NCBI GenBank assembly: GCA_013122435.1
Contig: WYDT01000029.1
Location: 21,929 to 85,928 of the forward strand
From: Chloroflexi bacterium AL-N1
Lineage (GTDB): Bacteria > Chloroflexota > Chloroflexia > Chloroflexales > Roseiflexaceae
Direction of reading: 5' to 3'
Length of the DNA stretch: 64,000 nt
Below are positions 54,332-62,635 of the stretch, in pieces (positions within the stretch are counted from its first letter, which is position 1; each line of letters begins with the position of its first letter). Below the pieces are notes generated by a model, which did not search any database, had not been told where the DNA came from, and saw nothing but the letters and a program-made list of their open reading frames with translations. The position numbers were made by a program, and so were the translations under genes.

Positions 54332-54595
54332 ATGCGTAACAACAGCTATGCACAACAGAAAATCAGTGAACTGGTTACTCATCTTCCTGGTGCAGTTGAT
54401 GTACTACGCGCCTATGGTATCGATGCTACCAGCCAACTACCACTGGGCCAGGCCGCCATCGCTGCTGCCGTTGAGGTAGATGAGGTGCTTGCCGCGCTTG
54501 AGGTAAAAGCACGGCGATTGGCACAAACCGATACCCGCATGGAACACGCAAACGAAATAGCAGTTGATATTGATGACCCTTTAAAGCTGGCATGA
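54332..54595 (+). CDS. Small ScdA_N (DUF542)-like protein
   Basis: 87 residues from the ATG at 54332, which has AAAGGAG upstream; the earlier start at 54269 is not supported. ISELVTHLPGAVDVLRAYGIDATSQLPLGQAAIAAAVEVDEVLAAL matches the N-terminal ScdA_N/DUF542 domain of iron-sulfur repair proteins (YtfE/RIC). In that family the tail of the first helix carries conserved cysteines (GIDFCC-like), while here the position reads GIDATSQ, so the cysteines are gone. The haemerythrin-like di-iron domain is also absent. Function is unclear; it may be a small regulator or partner protein. It lies upstream of a response regulator on the same strand. Confidence 0.7.
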   Translation: MRNNSYAQQKISELVTHLPGAVDVLRAYGIDATSQLPLGQAAIAAAVEVDEVLAALEVKARRLAQTDTRMEHANEIAVDIDDPLKLA

Positions 54596-54761
54596 TCCGT
54601 TGCTTTAAGAAACACGACATTATTGATGGGATGAAACAGACAAAGGTTAACGTTTTCTCAAAAGTGTGGTGGTGATAGATCCCCGCACATAATGCTTTGG
54701 GTAGCCTGCAGATAATGAAGGTAGCGGCTTTATTACTGTGGTGCTGAAAAAGAGGTATGTT

Positions 54762-55556
54762 ATGAATTCATCAGCACGTATTCTTATTGTTGACGATGAA
54801 GTGAATGTACGTTTCACCATGGGTGCGTTGTTGCAACGTGCCGGATATGTCACCGTGCTGGCTGAAAATGGTGAGGAAGCCATAGAGGAACTCGAACGAC
54901 AATGGTTCGATCTGTTGTTAGTCGATCTCAAAATGCCAGGAATGAATGGCATGGAAGTTGTGGCAGCCGCACAACAGCGCCAGCCAGATATTGTTGTAAT
55001 TGTTTTAACCGGCCATGGATCGCTCGAAACAGTGATGGAGGGCATTCGCTATCATATATTTGATTATGTACTGAAGACAGCTGATCCTTCACAAGTGCTT
55101 GAGCGTGTTCACGCGGGTCTGGCTGCTCGTTCACAGCAACTACGGCGAACGGCACTGCTCGATATGGTAGGGGTTGCGGTGGAAGAACTCCATTACGTAA
55201 TGCCAAACAGTTTATCGGTAGCAGATATACCGACAAGCCAGCATGATATTGTCGTTGGCGCATTACGCCTTGATCCATGGCGACAACAAGCGACACTCTA
55301 TGGCCGTATGTTGACACTCACACCAACAGAATTTCGTTTATTATGCTATATGGCTAAAAATGTCGGAACAGCCTTGCCATACTCGCAGTTGGTCCAGCAG
55401 GCCCAGGGATACGAGATAAGTGATCCAGAGGCTTGTGAACTGATTAAGCCGCATATTCATCATTTGCGTCAGAAGATTGAGCCAGATCCCACACAACCAC
55501 AATACATTCGCAATGTACGAGGTCAGGGCTACCTGCTTGAGCCAATTGAGAATTGA
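54762..55556 (+). CDS. Response regulator with winged-helix output (orphan)
   Basis: 264 residues from the ATG at 54762 (AAGAGG upstream). The receiver has VDDEVNVRFTMGALL, phospho-Asp in LLLVDLKMPGMNGMEV, switch Thr in VLTGHGSLETV and the Lys in YVLKTAD; this is closer to NtrC-type than to PhoB-type receivers. A middle segment of about 60 residues precedes an OmpR-type winged helix (LTPTEFRLLCYMAKN, IKPHIHHLRQKIEPDPTQPQYIRNVRGQGYLL). The mix is less common. It converges with the kinase at 55572, 15 bp away, but is not co-directional with it, so its own kinase is unknown. Confidence 0.9.
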   Translation: MNSSARILIVDDEVNVRFTMGALLQRAGYVTVLAENGEEAIEELERQWFDLLLVDLKMPGMNGMEVVAAAQQRQPDIVVIVLTGHGSLETVMEGIRYHIFDYVLKTADPSQVLERVHAGLAARSQQLRRTALLDMVGVAVEELHYVMPNSLSVADIPTSQHDIVVGALRLDPWRQQATLYGRMLTLTPTEFRLLCYMAKNVGTALPYSQLVQQAQGYEISDPEACELIKPHIHHLRQKIEPDPTQPQYIRNVRGQGYLLEPIEN

Positions 55557-55571
55557 CGAGTTAGTATAATC

Positions 55572-56960
55572 TTATACAGCCTGCAATCGCAACGTAACAC
55601 AGGTTCCTTGATTGATCTGGCTTTCGATGCTGATTTGTCCACCCTGTGCTTCGATTAGTGATTTGGCAATCGTTAAGCCCAATCCGGCGCCATTGCTGCC
55701 ATCTGCACGGGCAGCATCACTGCGGTAAAATCGTTCGAATACATGCGGAAGTTGGTCAGCGGCAATGCCACGACCTGTGTCAGCGACGCTGACCTGAACA
55801 TAGCGACCCTGTAAATGGGTCGCTATGTGAATCTCACCACCGGTGGGTGTATAACGCAAGGCATTGTCTAGGAGAATAAGCATAATCTGGTGCAGACGTG
55901 TGGGATCACCATAGACAACTTCCTGCGCTGGAAAAACCTCAAGCTTCACACCACGCTCATCTGCGAGTCGCCCTACCTGACGTTGGAGATTGTCCAGGAA
56001 GTCAGTGAGATTAATGATTTTCTGTTCAAGTTTTAGTCGCCCCATGTCTAATCGTGAGAGGAGTAACAGATCGTTGACCAACCGGGTCATGTGATCTGAC
56101 TCTTCAATAATATCGTGGAGCAGGCGCTGCTGTTTGTGTTCGTCAGATGTTAAGCGTCTTTGTGCTGCTTCAGCGCTCGCACGAATTAACGCTAAAGGTG
56201 TCCGTAGCTCATGACTGGCATGAGCAACAAATGTCTTTTGGCGTTCCCACGCTTGCTGGGCTGTCTTGAGCGATCGTCCTGCCAACCACCAACTTCCACC
56301 TCCCAAAACGACTGTGCTCACGCTGCCTACTCCCGCCAGAATGACAACCAGCTGATTCAGGATACGATCCTGGTCAGCCATAATACGCCCTAACTGCAAC
56401 ACTGTCGGTCCGTCATCACGAGTCAATCGATAGGTGAGCAATCGTACCCGAAGTTGATCATCTACTCGAATAGTACGCCAATCATTTCCATGGCTTATTG
56501 CGCTTTCTACGGCTTCAGGATGTGGTGCAAGCGGGGGGAGGTAGGGATTGGGATCAAAGAGTAAGCGCCCTTGTGCATCGAGGGGCAGTACAAAAATAGC
56601 CGAAAGCTCACCATCGTAGAAATCTTCAGTATAGTCTTCCACACGTACCGATGCATGTTGAGTTGTAGCATCTCCATACACCGCCTGTTCGGCATCCTGC
56701 GCGTTCAATGGTTGTCCATCAGGTGGTAACAAAATCGCACGGTTGGCAAACCAATCCCGGTCAGCGGCGGCAAGTTCAGCCGGTACCGATGCACCAAGCA
56801 GGCGAAATTCGTGTGCCATTTTATGCTGCAAGCCCAGATCGGTTGTTTGCTGAAAGTATTGTGCCAACAACTGATAGATGCCCACGCTGAGTAACCCAAT
56901 AAACGTGAGTGTGACCAGGAGATAGAGCATGGTAAGCCGTATGCGTAAACCATTAAACAC
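55572..56960 (-). CDS. Membrane sensor histidine kinase
   Basis: 462 residues. One membrane helix at about 10-32, an extracytoplasmic domain of about 165 residues, and a second helix at about 200-225. The dimerisation domain has the phospho-His in VAHASHELRTPLALIRASAE, and the ATPase domain has the N-box NALRYTPTGG, VADTGRGI and GLGLTIAKSLIEAQGG. No HAMP domain is evident, only a short linker (SLKTAQQAWER). Its start overlaps the end of the response-regulator gene by 8 bp, so the two are translated together. Confidence 0.92.
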   Translation of the reverse strand: MFNGLRIRLTMLYLLVTLTFIGLLSVGIYQLLAQYFQQTTDLGLQHKMAHEFRLLGASVPAELAAADRDWFANRAILLPPDGQPLNAQDAEQAVYGDATTQHASVRVEDYTEDFYDGELSAIFVLPLDAQGRLLFDPNPYLPPLAPHPEAVESAISHGNDWRTIRVDDQLRVRLLTYRLTRDDGPTVLQLGRIMADQDRILNQLVVILAGVGSVSTVVLGGGSWWLAGRSLKTAQQAWERQKTFVAHASHELRTPLALIRASAEAAQRRLTSDEHKQQRLLHDIIEESDHMTRLVNDLLLLSRLDMGRLKLEQKIINLTDFLDNLQRQVGRLADERGVKLEVFPAQEVVYGDPTRLHQIMLILLDNALRYTPTGGEIHIATHLQGRYVQVSVADTGRGIAADQLPHVFERFYRSDAARADGSNGAGLGLTIAKSLIEAQGGQISIESQINQGTCVTLRLQAV

Positions 56961-57636
56961 CTGAATCTCCCTTCAATCGATACCCAATCCCACGAACTGT
57001 TTCAATCGGATCAGGTTGTCCACGTTGATCGAGCTTGTGCCGTAGATACGAAATATACACATCAACTAGTGATGGTTGTACTGCGTGATCATACGACCAG
57101 ACGTAGTCGAGTATCTGTTGCCGGGAGAGCACCTGTCCGGGATGGCGCAGTAAGAACTCAAGTAACCGCCATTCGGTAGCGGTTAGCTCCAGCCGTTGAT
57201 CACCACGCCGCGCAATATGAGCACGGAGATCAAGTATAAGATCGCCCTGTCTGAGTTCGTCGACGCCGGCATCTCGATCAAAGCGCCGACTCAGTGCCCG
57301 CACCCGTGCCAGCAATTCGGCGAGGGCGAAAGGCTTGATCAGATAGTCGTCCGCGCCGCTGTCTAATCCGGCAACCCGATCTTCAATCTGAGAACGCGCG
57401 GTAAGTAACAACACTGCTGTTGGCAGGCGCCCTGCCCGCACAGCCCGACAGATGGAGAGGCCATCACGCCCCGGCAGCATCCAATCGATAATGGCAACAT
57501 CATACATACCACGAAGAACTAAATCCAATCCGGTATGCCCATCCTCAGCCACATCAACGGTGATTTGTTCAGACTCAAGTTCTTCCTGGAGGAGACGCGC
57601 CATACGGTGATCATCTTCTACGATGAGTACATGCAT
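56953..57636 (-). CDS. OmpR/PhoB-type response regulator
   Basis: 227 residues with a receiver (VEDDHRMARLLQEEL, phospho-Asp in VAIIDWMLPGRDGLSI, LLTARSQIEDRVAGLDSGADDYLIKPF) and a winged-helix domain (LTATEWRLLEFLLRHPGQVLSRQQIL, SLVDVYISYLRHKLDQRGQ, VRGIGYRL). It is the cognate partner of the kinase at 55572. A direct-repeat site at 57690-57707 in the divergent promoter region may be its binding site, which would link it to the envelope electron-transfer operon at 57796. Confidence 0.92.
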   Translation of the reverse strand: MHVLIVEDDHRMARLLQEELESEQITVDVAEDGHTGLDLVLRGMYDVAIIDWMLPGRDGLSICRAVRAGRLPTAVLLLTARSQIEDRVAGLDSGADDYLIKPFALAELLARVRALSRRFDRDAGVDELRQGDLILDLRAHIARRGDQRLELTATEWRLLEFLLRHPGQVLSRQQILDYVWSYDHAVQPSLVDVYISYLRHKLDQRGQPDPIETVRGIGYRLKGDSGV

Positions 57637-57689
57637 TGTGCTTTTCGCTCCTACATCACAAGTGGTATTTTTAGTATAGCGCTCTTTTC

Positions 57690-57707
57690 TTGGAAATTCG
57701 TTGGAAA
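57690..57707. promoter_or_regulatory. Direct repeat with 11-bp period, possible OmpR-family binding site
   Basis: TTGGAAA occurs at 57690-57696 and again at 57701-57707, exactly 11 bp apart, i.e. one helical turn. Such spaced direct repeats are the typical targets of PhoB/OmpR-type regulators. It lies in the 159-bp divergent region between the OmpR-type regulator and the haem-binding-protein operon. Confidence 0.5.
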
Positions 57708-57795
57708 ATCCTGCGTCGGCGTTAAGATTCTCTCAACCATCGAGCACTACCCTATCAGTACCAGCTAATAAGCACACAAGCCACAGGAGGCTGAT

Positions 57796-58296
57796 ATGGC
57801 AAAAATATTTCGATGGTCATTTGTTGGAGTACTGATATTGATTGTCATCTTACAGGTTGTCTCTCTTCCCGTGCTTAATCAACAGATGAACCCACCTGTT
57901 GTGCAGGAACCAGTTTGGGTCGATCTGCAAACACGGGACATTGCACAACGTGCGTGTTTTGATTGTCATAGCAATGAGACCCACTGGCCACTCTACAGCA
58001 AAATCGCTCCCGTTTCTTGGCTTATTACAAAGGATGTTGTTGAAGGACGTGAAACACTCAACTTCTCTGAGTGGAATAAAGTGTATGAAGAGGCTGATGA
58101 GGTGGGAGAAGTTATTCAGGAAGATGAAATGCCATTATGGTTCTATCTACCACTGCATCCCGAAGCACAATTAAGCGAGACAGAAAAACAACAACTTATT
58201 GATGGTATGAATGCAACATTGGGGTTATCGTCTCAGCAGGAGAGCACGGAACACGAAGCAGACCATGATGAATCTGATGAAGAAGATCACGATTAA
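57796..58296 (+). CDS. Haem-binding-domain protein (CXXCH cytochrome-like)
   Basis: 166 residues with an N-terminal membrane anchor (FVGVLILIVILQVVSLPVL) and one c-type haem site, CFDCHSNETHWPLYSKIAPVSW, at about residues 53-74. This is the hallmark of the Haem_bd (DUF1427-like) family. The tail (about 30 residues) is rich in Glu, Asp and His. It should be held outside the cytoplasmic membrane and carry one haem. ACAGGAGG precedes the ATG. First gene of a tightly spaced operon that ends with a ferric-reductase-like membrane cytochrome, so it probably passes electrons within that system. Confidence 0.88.
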   Translation: MAKIFRWSFVGVLILIVILQVVSLPVLNQQMNPPVVQEPVWVDLQTRDIAQRACFDCHSNETHWPLYSKIAPVSWLITKDVVEGRETLNFSEWNKVYEEADEVGEVIQEDEMPLWFYLPLHPEAQLSETEKQQLIDGMNATLGLSSQQESTEHEADHDESDEEDHD

Positions 58297-58311
58297 AGGA
58301 GCACTATACCT

Positions 58312-59016
58312 ATGAAACAACGAACTGCTTTCATTATTACGATTGCATTGACGGCTTTTATTCTGGTTTTGGTAGGTGGAGTTACTGCGAGTCTTACACA
58401 ATCAAATACTGTTCAGGGTCAGGCGACTGTGGCTCCTACAGGCACACCTCTTCCTCCACAGCCAACGCCTGTTGCACCAACCACTGCAACTGCCGATACG
58501 ATTTCTGCTGATCGTGCTGCGGTAATTGCACTTGATGCTGCTGCCGGTTCACGGCTGACCCAAACACCAGAGCTGGTTAATTTTGAGGGAGTAGTGGTCT
58601 ACGAAGTGCTCCTCGATCAAGGGAGCATCTATGTCGACGCGCAGACAGGTACCATTCTCCATAATGGTGTGGCTGTGCCACCAGTCAATGTTTCTGCTCC
58701 TGACTCACAGGGTGAGGTGTCGCGTGAACAGGCCATTCAAGTAGCAATCGAGTATGCAGGCGGTGGGGATGTGCACGAAGTTGAACTGGAAAACGAACGT
58801 GGTAGGCGTGTGTATGAGATTGAACTTACTGATGGTAGCGAAATTTATGTTGATGCGACGACGGGACAGGTCGTTTATGCAGAGTTGCGAAACGCAGGGC
58901 AGACAAGTGAGAACGCAGAATACGAGTACAAAGAGAGTGATGATGGATATGAGGAGTACGACGAAGAAGAGGAGTATGAGAACGAATATGAAGAAGATAA
59001 TGATGACGCATACTAA
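58312..59016 (+). CDS. PepSY-domain protein with acidic tail
   Basis: 234 residues. Signal peptide or anchor (FIITIALTAFILVLVGGVTASL), a Thr/Pro linker, then two PepSY-like repeats (AAVIALDAAAGSR..VVVYEVLLDQGSIYVDAQTGTIL and REQAIQVAIEYAGGGDVHEVELENERGRRVYEIELTDGSEIYVDATTGQVV). The last 35 residues are almost all Glu, Asp and Tyr (EYDEEEEYENEYEEDNDD), a likely metal- or cation-binding tail. PepSY units often regulate proteases or redox proteins. It lies 15 bp after the haem protein, and its end overlaps the following small gene. Confidence 0.88.
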   Translation: MKQRTAFIITIALTAFILVLVGGVTASLTQSNTVQGQATVAPTGTPLPPQPTPVAPTTATADTISADRAAVIALDAAAGSRLTQTPELVNFEGVVVYEVLLDQGSIYVDAQTGTILHNGVAVPPVNVSAPDSQGEVSREQAIQVAIEYAGGGDVHEVELENERGRRVYEIELTDGSEIYVDATTGQVVYAELRNAGQTSENAEYEYKESDDGYEEYDEEEEYENEYEEDNDDAY

Positions 59017-59302
59017 AGTGTCTCAACCTGGTAAGGCCATGTCACGCGAAAAAGGAATGTCAGGCATTAATATGCTGCTAACGGTTGGCGCGATAGTTGC
59101 TACACTCGCAGGATGGGCAGGATTAACCAAAGGCCAGCAAACAGTCATCCCTACGGATATGTCTTCTGGTACGATAGTGAATGTGCCAACACCTGATCCA
59201 GCACTGCGCTTCGTCCGTAAGTCGGATGTGCCAGCGGCCCCACGCCAGATGGAGAGGAAGCCTCGCCCTACTCCGGTTACCATGACACGTTCATCACGTT
59301 AA
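59003..59302 (+). CDS. Small single-helix membrane protein
   Basis: 99 residues. The ATG at 59003 lies within the last codons of the PepSY gene (a second ATG just before it, at 59000, is equally possible). One hydrophobic helix, GINMLLTVGAIVATLAGWAGL, is followed by a Pro- and Arg-rich external part (VPTPDPALRFVRKSDVPAAPRQMERKPRPTP). I do not recognise the family. It contains DMSSGT but no proper [ST]GA[ST] flavin-attachment motif. It lies 8 bp before apbE in the operon and may be an assembly or anchor component. Confidence 0.7.
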   Translation: MTHTKVSQPGKAMSREKGMSGINMLLTVGAIVATLAGWAGLTKGQQTVIPTDMSSGTIVNVPTPDPALRFVRKSDVPAAPRQMERKPRPTPVTMTRSSR

Positions 59303-59310
59303 GGGACGCC

Positions 59311-60249
59311 ATGCAAGACTTGATGTTTCGTGCGATGGGCAGCCAGATACGTATCTTACTCGACACTGATGACACACAGGCTGCTCCATCTATTGATAGA
59401 GTAACCAGGTGGTTTGCTGATTGGGAACATACATTAAGTCGTTTTCAGCCAGATAGCGAACTCTCCCAACTCAATCGCAATGCTGGTCGATGGGTCGGAG
59501 TGAGTGATGTTTTGTGGGAAGTCATTCAACTGGCGCTTGATGTGGCTCATCACAGCAATGGATTGGTTACTCCAACGATTTTACCTGCATTAGAGCAGAT
59601 AGGGTATGGGCAATCAATAGCGTTTTCGAGTAACCAATCCAAGCAATCCGACCATCCACATATCAGACCTGCATGGACATCAGACCTACACGATTGGTGG
59701 CAACTTCGCTTAGATACAGATCGGCGTGCGATCTGGGTGCCACTGGGAATACGGCTTGACCTTGGTGGTATAGCCAAGGGTTGGGCAGCCTACCAGACCC
59801 AACAACGACTTCAACCCTACGCCCCAACCCTGGTTGATGCAGGTGGTGATATCGTCGTAAGTGGACCGCAGGCTGACGGTTCAGCGTGGCCCATTGGTGT
59901 TACCAACCCGCACGACCCTGATGAAATACTCACACTCTTGATGATTGCACATGGAAGTGTGGCGACTTCGGGACGCGACTATCGACGCTGGCAGAGTCAG
60001 GGGATATGGCACCATCATATCATCGATTCGCGTACTGGTATATCAGCCCAGAGCGACATCTTGAGCGCAACGGTTGTCGCACCTGATATCGTACGTGCTG
60101 AGATGAGCGCAAAAATGGCACTTATTCTAGGTAGTGCAGAGGGTCTTGGAATGCTGGAAGCACAACCAGATCTTGCAGGACTTCTTGTGTTAGAAGATGG
60201 TACGATTCTCCAGAGTAACCGCCTCGAACAATATGTGTGGAAAGGATAG
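59311..60249 (+). CDS. apbE: FAD:protein FMN transferase
   Basis: 312-residue ApbE-type enzyme, which attaches FMN covalently to Thr or Ser of extracytoplasmic proteins, using FAD. Family features: FRAMGSQIRILLDT at the start, RFQPDSELSQLN, LDLGGIAKGWAA, LVDAGGDIVVSG and SVATSGRDYRRW, plus the Mg-binding HIIDSRTG near the end. No clear signal peptide, so the active domain may lie inside or be exported by another way. It sits between a small membrane protein and the ferric-reductase-like protein, suggesting flavin is part of this electron chain. No acceptor domain with the usual flavinylation motif is encoded next to it. Confidence 0.93.
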   Translation: MQDLMFRAMGSQIRILLDTDDTQAAPSIDRVTRWFADWEHTLSRFQPDSELSQLNRNAGRWVGVSDVLWEVIQLALDVAHHSNGLVTPTILPALEQIGYGQSIAFSSNQSKQSDHPHIRPAWTSDLHDWWQLRLDTDRRAIWVPLGIRLDLGGIAKGWAAYQTQQRLQPYAPTLVDAGGDIVVSGPQADGSAWPIGVTNPHDPDEILTLLMIAHGSVATSGRDYRRWQSQGIWHHHIIDSRTGISAQSDILSATVVAPDIVRAEMSAKMALILGSAEGLGMLEAQPDLAGLLVLEDGTILQSNRLEQYVWKG

Positions 60250-60255
60250 AACTCA

Positions 60256-60975
60256 TTGCAACCTCAACAGTCTCAAATTGAATTAGATACGATGTCATCT
60301 ACTGTATCTTCTGTGACACTCCTGCTTTGGTTGTTGGCTGCAATAGGCGGCGCTTTTGGAGCCATCTTTATTCTGCCGATCTGGATACCAGGATTACGAG
60401 ACTCCCTCATAGGCTCAGAACCCAAAGCCTACTGGTATTTGTCGCGGGTGAGTGGTTTGGTGGCGTATACATTGTTGTGGTTTTCGATGATTTTGGGCCT
60501 GCTGATGACCAATCGTTTGGCAAAGCGATGGCCAGGTGGTGTGGCTGCCTTTGCACTGCATGAGCATGTCAGTCTGCTCGCGCTGGCCTTTTCATTATTT
60601 CACGCACTTATTCTCCTTGGTGATCGCTATATCAGTTATACATTTGTAGACGTATTCATCCCTTTCTCAAATAGTAATTATCGGCCATTGTCAGTCGGGT
60701 TAGGACAGATAGGTTTCTCTATGTTGCTGGTAGTCGGTCTTAGTTTTTATGTCCGCCAACATATTGGTCGAAAAACTTGGCGTTTTATACATTTTGGTAG
60801 TTTTGGAATGTTTCTTCTGGCGCTTTTCCATGGCATCTGGAGTGGTACAGATTCTACATCAGGATGGGTTCAATGGTTATACTGGGTGAGTGGGAGCAGT
60901 GTATTATTCCTTACGATGTATCGTATAGTGCAGCGTGGTGTTTTTCTCCATAGCATCTCCCGCTCGTCTCCATAA
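60256..60975 (+). CDS. Ferric-reductase-like transmembrane protein
   Basis: 239 residues with about six membrane helices of the ferric-reductase-like (YedZ/MsrQ-type) domain. Candidate haem ligands are His in LHEHVSLLALAFSLFHALIL and in WRFIHFGSFGMFLLALFHGIWSG. The start is the TTG at 60256 (AAAGGA upstream) or the ATG at 60292. It lies 6 bp after apbE, which suggests that it passes electrons between quinol or a flavin and an extracytoplasmic acceptor. The final cytoplasmic tail is short; there is no NAD- or FAD-binding part, so it needs partners. Confidence 0.88.
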   Translation: MQPQQSQIELDTMSSTVSSVTLLLWLLAAIGGAFGAIFILPIWIPGLRDSLIGSEPKAYWYLSRVSGLVAYTLLWFSMILGLLMTNRLAKRWPGGVAAFALHEHVSLLALAFSLFHALILLGDRYISYTFVDVFIPFSNSNYRPLSVGLGQIGFSMLLVVGLSFYVRQHIGRKTWRFIHFGSFGMFLLALFHGIWSGTDSTSGWVQWLYWVSGSSVLFLTMYRIVQRGVFLHSISRSSP

Positions 60976-61067
60976 CATCTCCATACATACTTGATATAGT
61001 AAGGACAAGTAAAACAACAGCTACTGATCGTTCAAAGACCAGTAGCATGGAATAGAAAGGAAATGTC

Positions 61068-61586
61068 ATGAAGAAAGTGTTCATCGGTATTGCGATAGTG
61101 ATTGGTCTCATTGCTCTGACAATGACCACATCCACGAGTTTTGCCCGGCAACCTGGCTGTGGTAATGGCACGCGACCGGAACGTGGCGGCCCTGAGACTT
61201 CATTGATCGTCGTTGCTGCCGAACAACTCAATATGACAAGCACGGAACTTATTGCCGAATTACAAAGCGGAAAGAGCATTGCTCAGATCGCTCAGGCACA
61301 GGGCGTTGACGTTGACATCATCATTGAAGAGTTTCTGGCACAGCGAGCCAAGTGGTTGGATACACTAGTTGCAGAAGGCCGTTTGACTGAAGAACAGGCC
61401 GCAAAACGGCTCGAAATGATGCGAGTAAACGTCACGGAACGCATCCATCAAACCGACTGGACCACCACACCTGGCACAGGACGCGGTTTTGTTGACGAGG
61501 ATGGTGATGGAGTGTGTGACAACAGGGGGAGTGGCCCAAGAGTCGGTGGACCAGGAGGTCAGGGTCGCGGACGTGGAATGCGCTAA
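61068..61586 (+). CDS. Secreted helical protein with calcium-loop-like motif
   Basis: 172 residues; signal peptide MKKVFIGIAIVIGLIALTMTTSTSFARQ. The central part consists of short helical repeats of the kind LNMTSTELIAELQSGKSIAQIAQAQGVDVDIIIEEFL..LVAEGRLTEEQAAKRLEMM, known from many Gram-positive and Chloroflexota secreted proteins of unknown role. Near the C-terminus FVDEDGDGVCDN resembles an EF-hand loop (DEDGDGVCD). The tail is Gly- and Arg-rich. AGAAAGGAAATG precedes the ATG. It lies 92 bp after the ferric-reductase gene and before a two-component system, so it may be a sensed or regulated envelope protein. Confidence 0.8.
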   Translation: MKKVFIGIAIVIGLIALTMTTSTSFARQPGCGNGTRPERGGPETSLIVVAAEQLNMTSTELIAELQSGKSIAQIAQAQGVDVDIIIEEFLAQRAKWLDTLVAEGRLTEEQAAKRLEMMRVNVTERIHQTDWTTTPGTGRGFVDEDGDGVCDNRGSGPRVGGPGGQGRGRGMR

Positions 61587-61927
61587 TGGCATACTCGTTA
61601 CAGGTTATCGTCTTTTCAGCCCGTGTCACGACTTGATTACGTACAGATCGGGACATACAGGCTATACTGATAATGGTACCAAGGCATGGTCATTGGACCT
61701 GTGAAAGGGACATTGGTACCCCTTGGTCCTTCTTGTAATCTTATCCTATGCCACGTTGTGATTCCGGTAGCTCTTTATGTTAATAGCTGTATGGAGCAAA
61801 ATACCACAGCGAAAAGTGGTACCGGAACAACGTGGCCTTCTCCACGATCTCCGTAGTGTGTGCCATCAGATTGAGTAGATTTTGTTCAGTTGAAGTGACA
61901 CAACACTGCAAGTATTGAGGTTTATGT
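61587..61927. promoter_or_regulatory. 341-bp gap with a long-range inverted repeat
   Basis: CCACGTTG (61751-61758) plus TTCCGGTA (61762-61769) can pair with TACCGGAA plus CAACGTGG (61820-61835): 16 base pairs with a 3-base bulge and a 50-base loop. GGTACC-centred repeats occur at about 61676 and 61719. No gene is supported. It could be an RNA structure, terminator of the upstream gene or remnant of a small element before the two-component operon. Confidence 0.4.
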
Positions 61928-62635
61928 ATGAGTCAGCGCATCCTCGTCGTCGATGATGACAAACAGATCGTCAGGCTGGTTCAGTCGTATCTTGGTCAAG
62001 CCAACTATCAGGTACTCACTGCCTGTGATGGAAGCTCTGCGCTACGTATTATCTGGCAGGAACGACCAGATCTCATCATTCTTGATCTGATGCTTCCCGA
62101 TCACGACGGTTGGGAAATCATTCGTAAAATACGCAGTGACCAACAACTTGCCAAGCTCCCCGTCATTATGCTTACGGCGCGTGTCGAGGACACCGACAAA
62201 ATTATTGGCCTGGAACTCGGTGCTGATGATTACATTACCAAGCCGTTTAATCCACGCGAAGTTGTCGCACGGGTACGGGCTGTGTTACGGCGCACCGAAG
62301 GCGGCAACCTGCAACCACATCTGATTGAAATAGGCGATCTGCGACTCGATCTGGATCGCCATGAAGGTTTTCAAAACGGCCAGCCCGTGACACTCACACC
62401 AACCGAATATGCTTTGCTCAAAACACTGATGGAAAATCCCGGCCACACCTTTACCCGCCTGCAGTTGATTGAGAAGAGCTTAGGTGATGGTTACGAAGCA
62501 CTGGAACGGACTATCGATAGTCATATCAAAAATGTACGGAAGAAGTTAGAGCCTGATCCAGCAAATCCCCGCTATATTCATACCATCTTTGGTGTTGGGT
62601 ACCGTCTGGAAGAACCGACTGGAGAATTACCATGA
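61928..62635 (+). CDS. OmpR/PhoB-type response regulator
   Basis: 235 residues with receiver (VVDDDKQIVRLVQSYL, phospho-Asp in LIILDLMLPDHDGWEI, MLTARVEDTDKIIGLELGADDYITKPF) and winged-helix domain (LTPTEYALLKTLMENPGHTFTRLQLIE, TIDSHIKNVRKKLEPDPANP, IFGVGYRL). It overlaps the start of its kinase by 4 bp (ATGA). Together with the kinase and the preceding secreted protein it may form an envelope-stress system. TTGAGG precedes the ATG but the ribosome-binding site is only fair. Confidence 0.93.
   Translation: MSQRILVVDDDKQIVRLVQSYLGQANYQVLTACDGSSALRIIWQERPDLIILDLMLPDHDGWEIIRKIRSDQQLAKLPVIMLTARVEDTDKIIGLELGADDYITKPFNPREVVARVRAVLRRTEGGNLQPHLIEIGDLRLDLDRHEGFQNGQPVTLTPTEYALLKTLMENPGHTFTRLQLIEKSLGDGYEALERTIDSHIKNVRKKLEPDPANPRYIHTIFGVGYRLEEPTGELP

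Noticed and set aside
61670..61735. GGTACC-centred repeats after the secreted-protein gene as a terminator.
   Set aside because: The arms do not pair over a continuous stretch and no T run follows directly.
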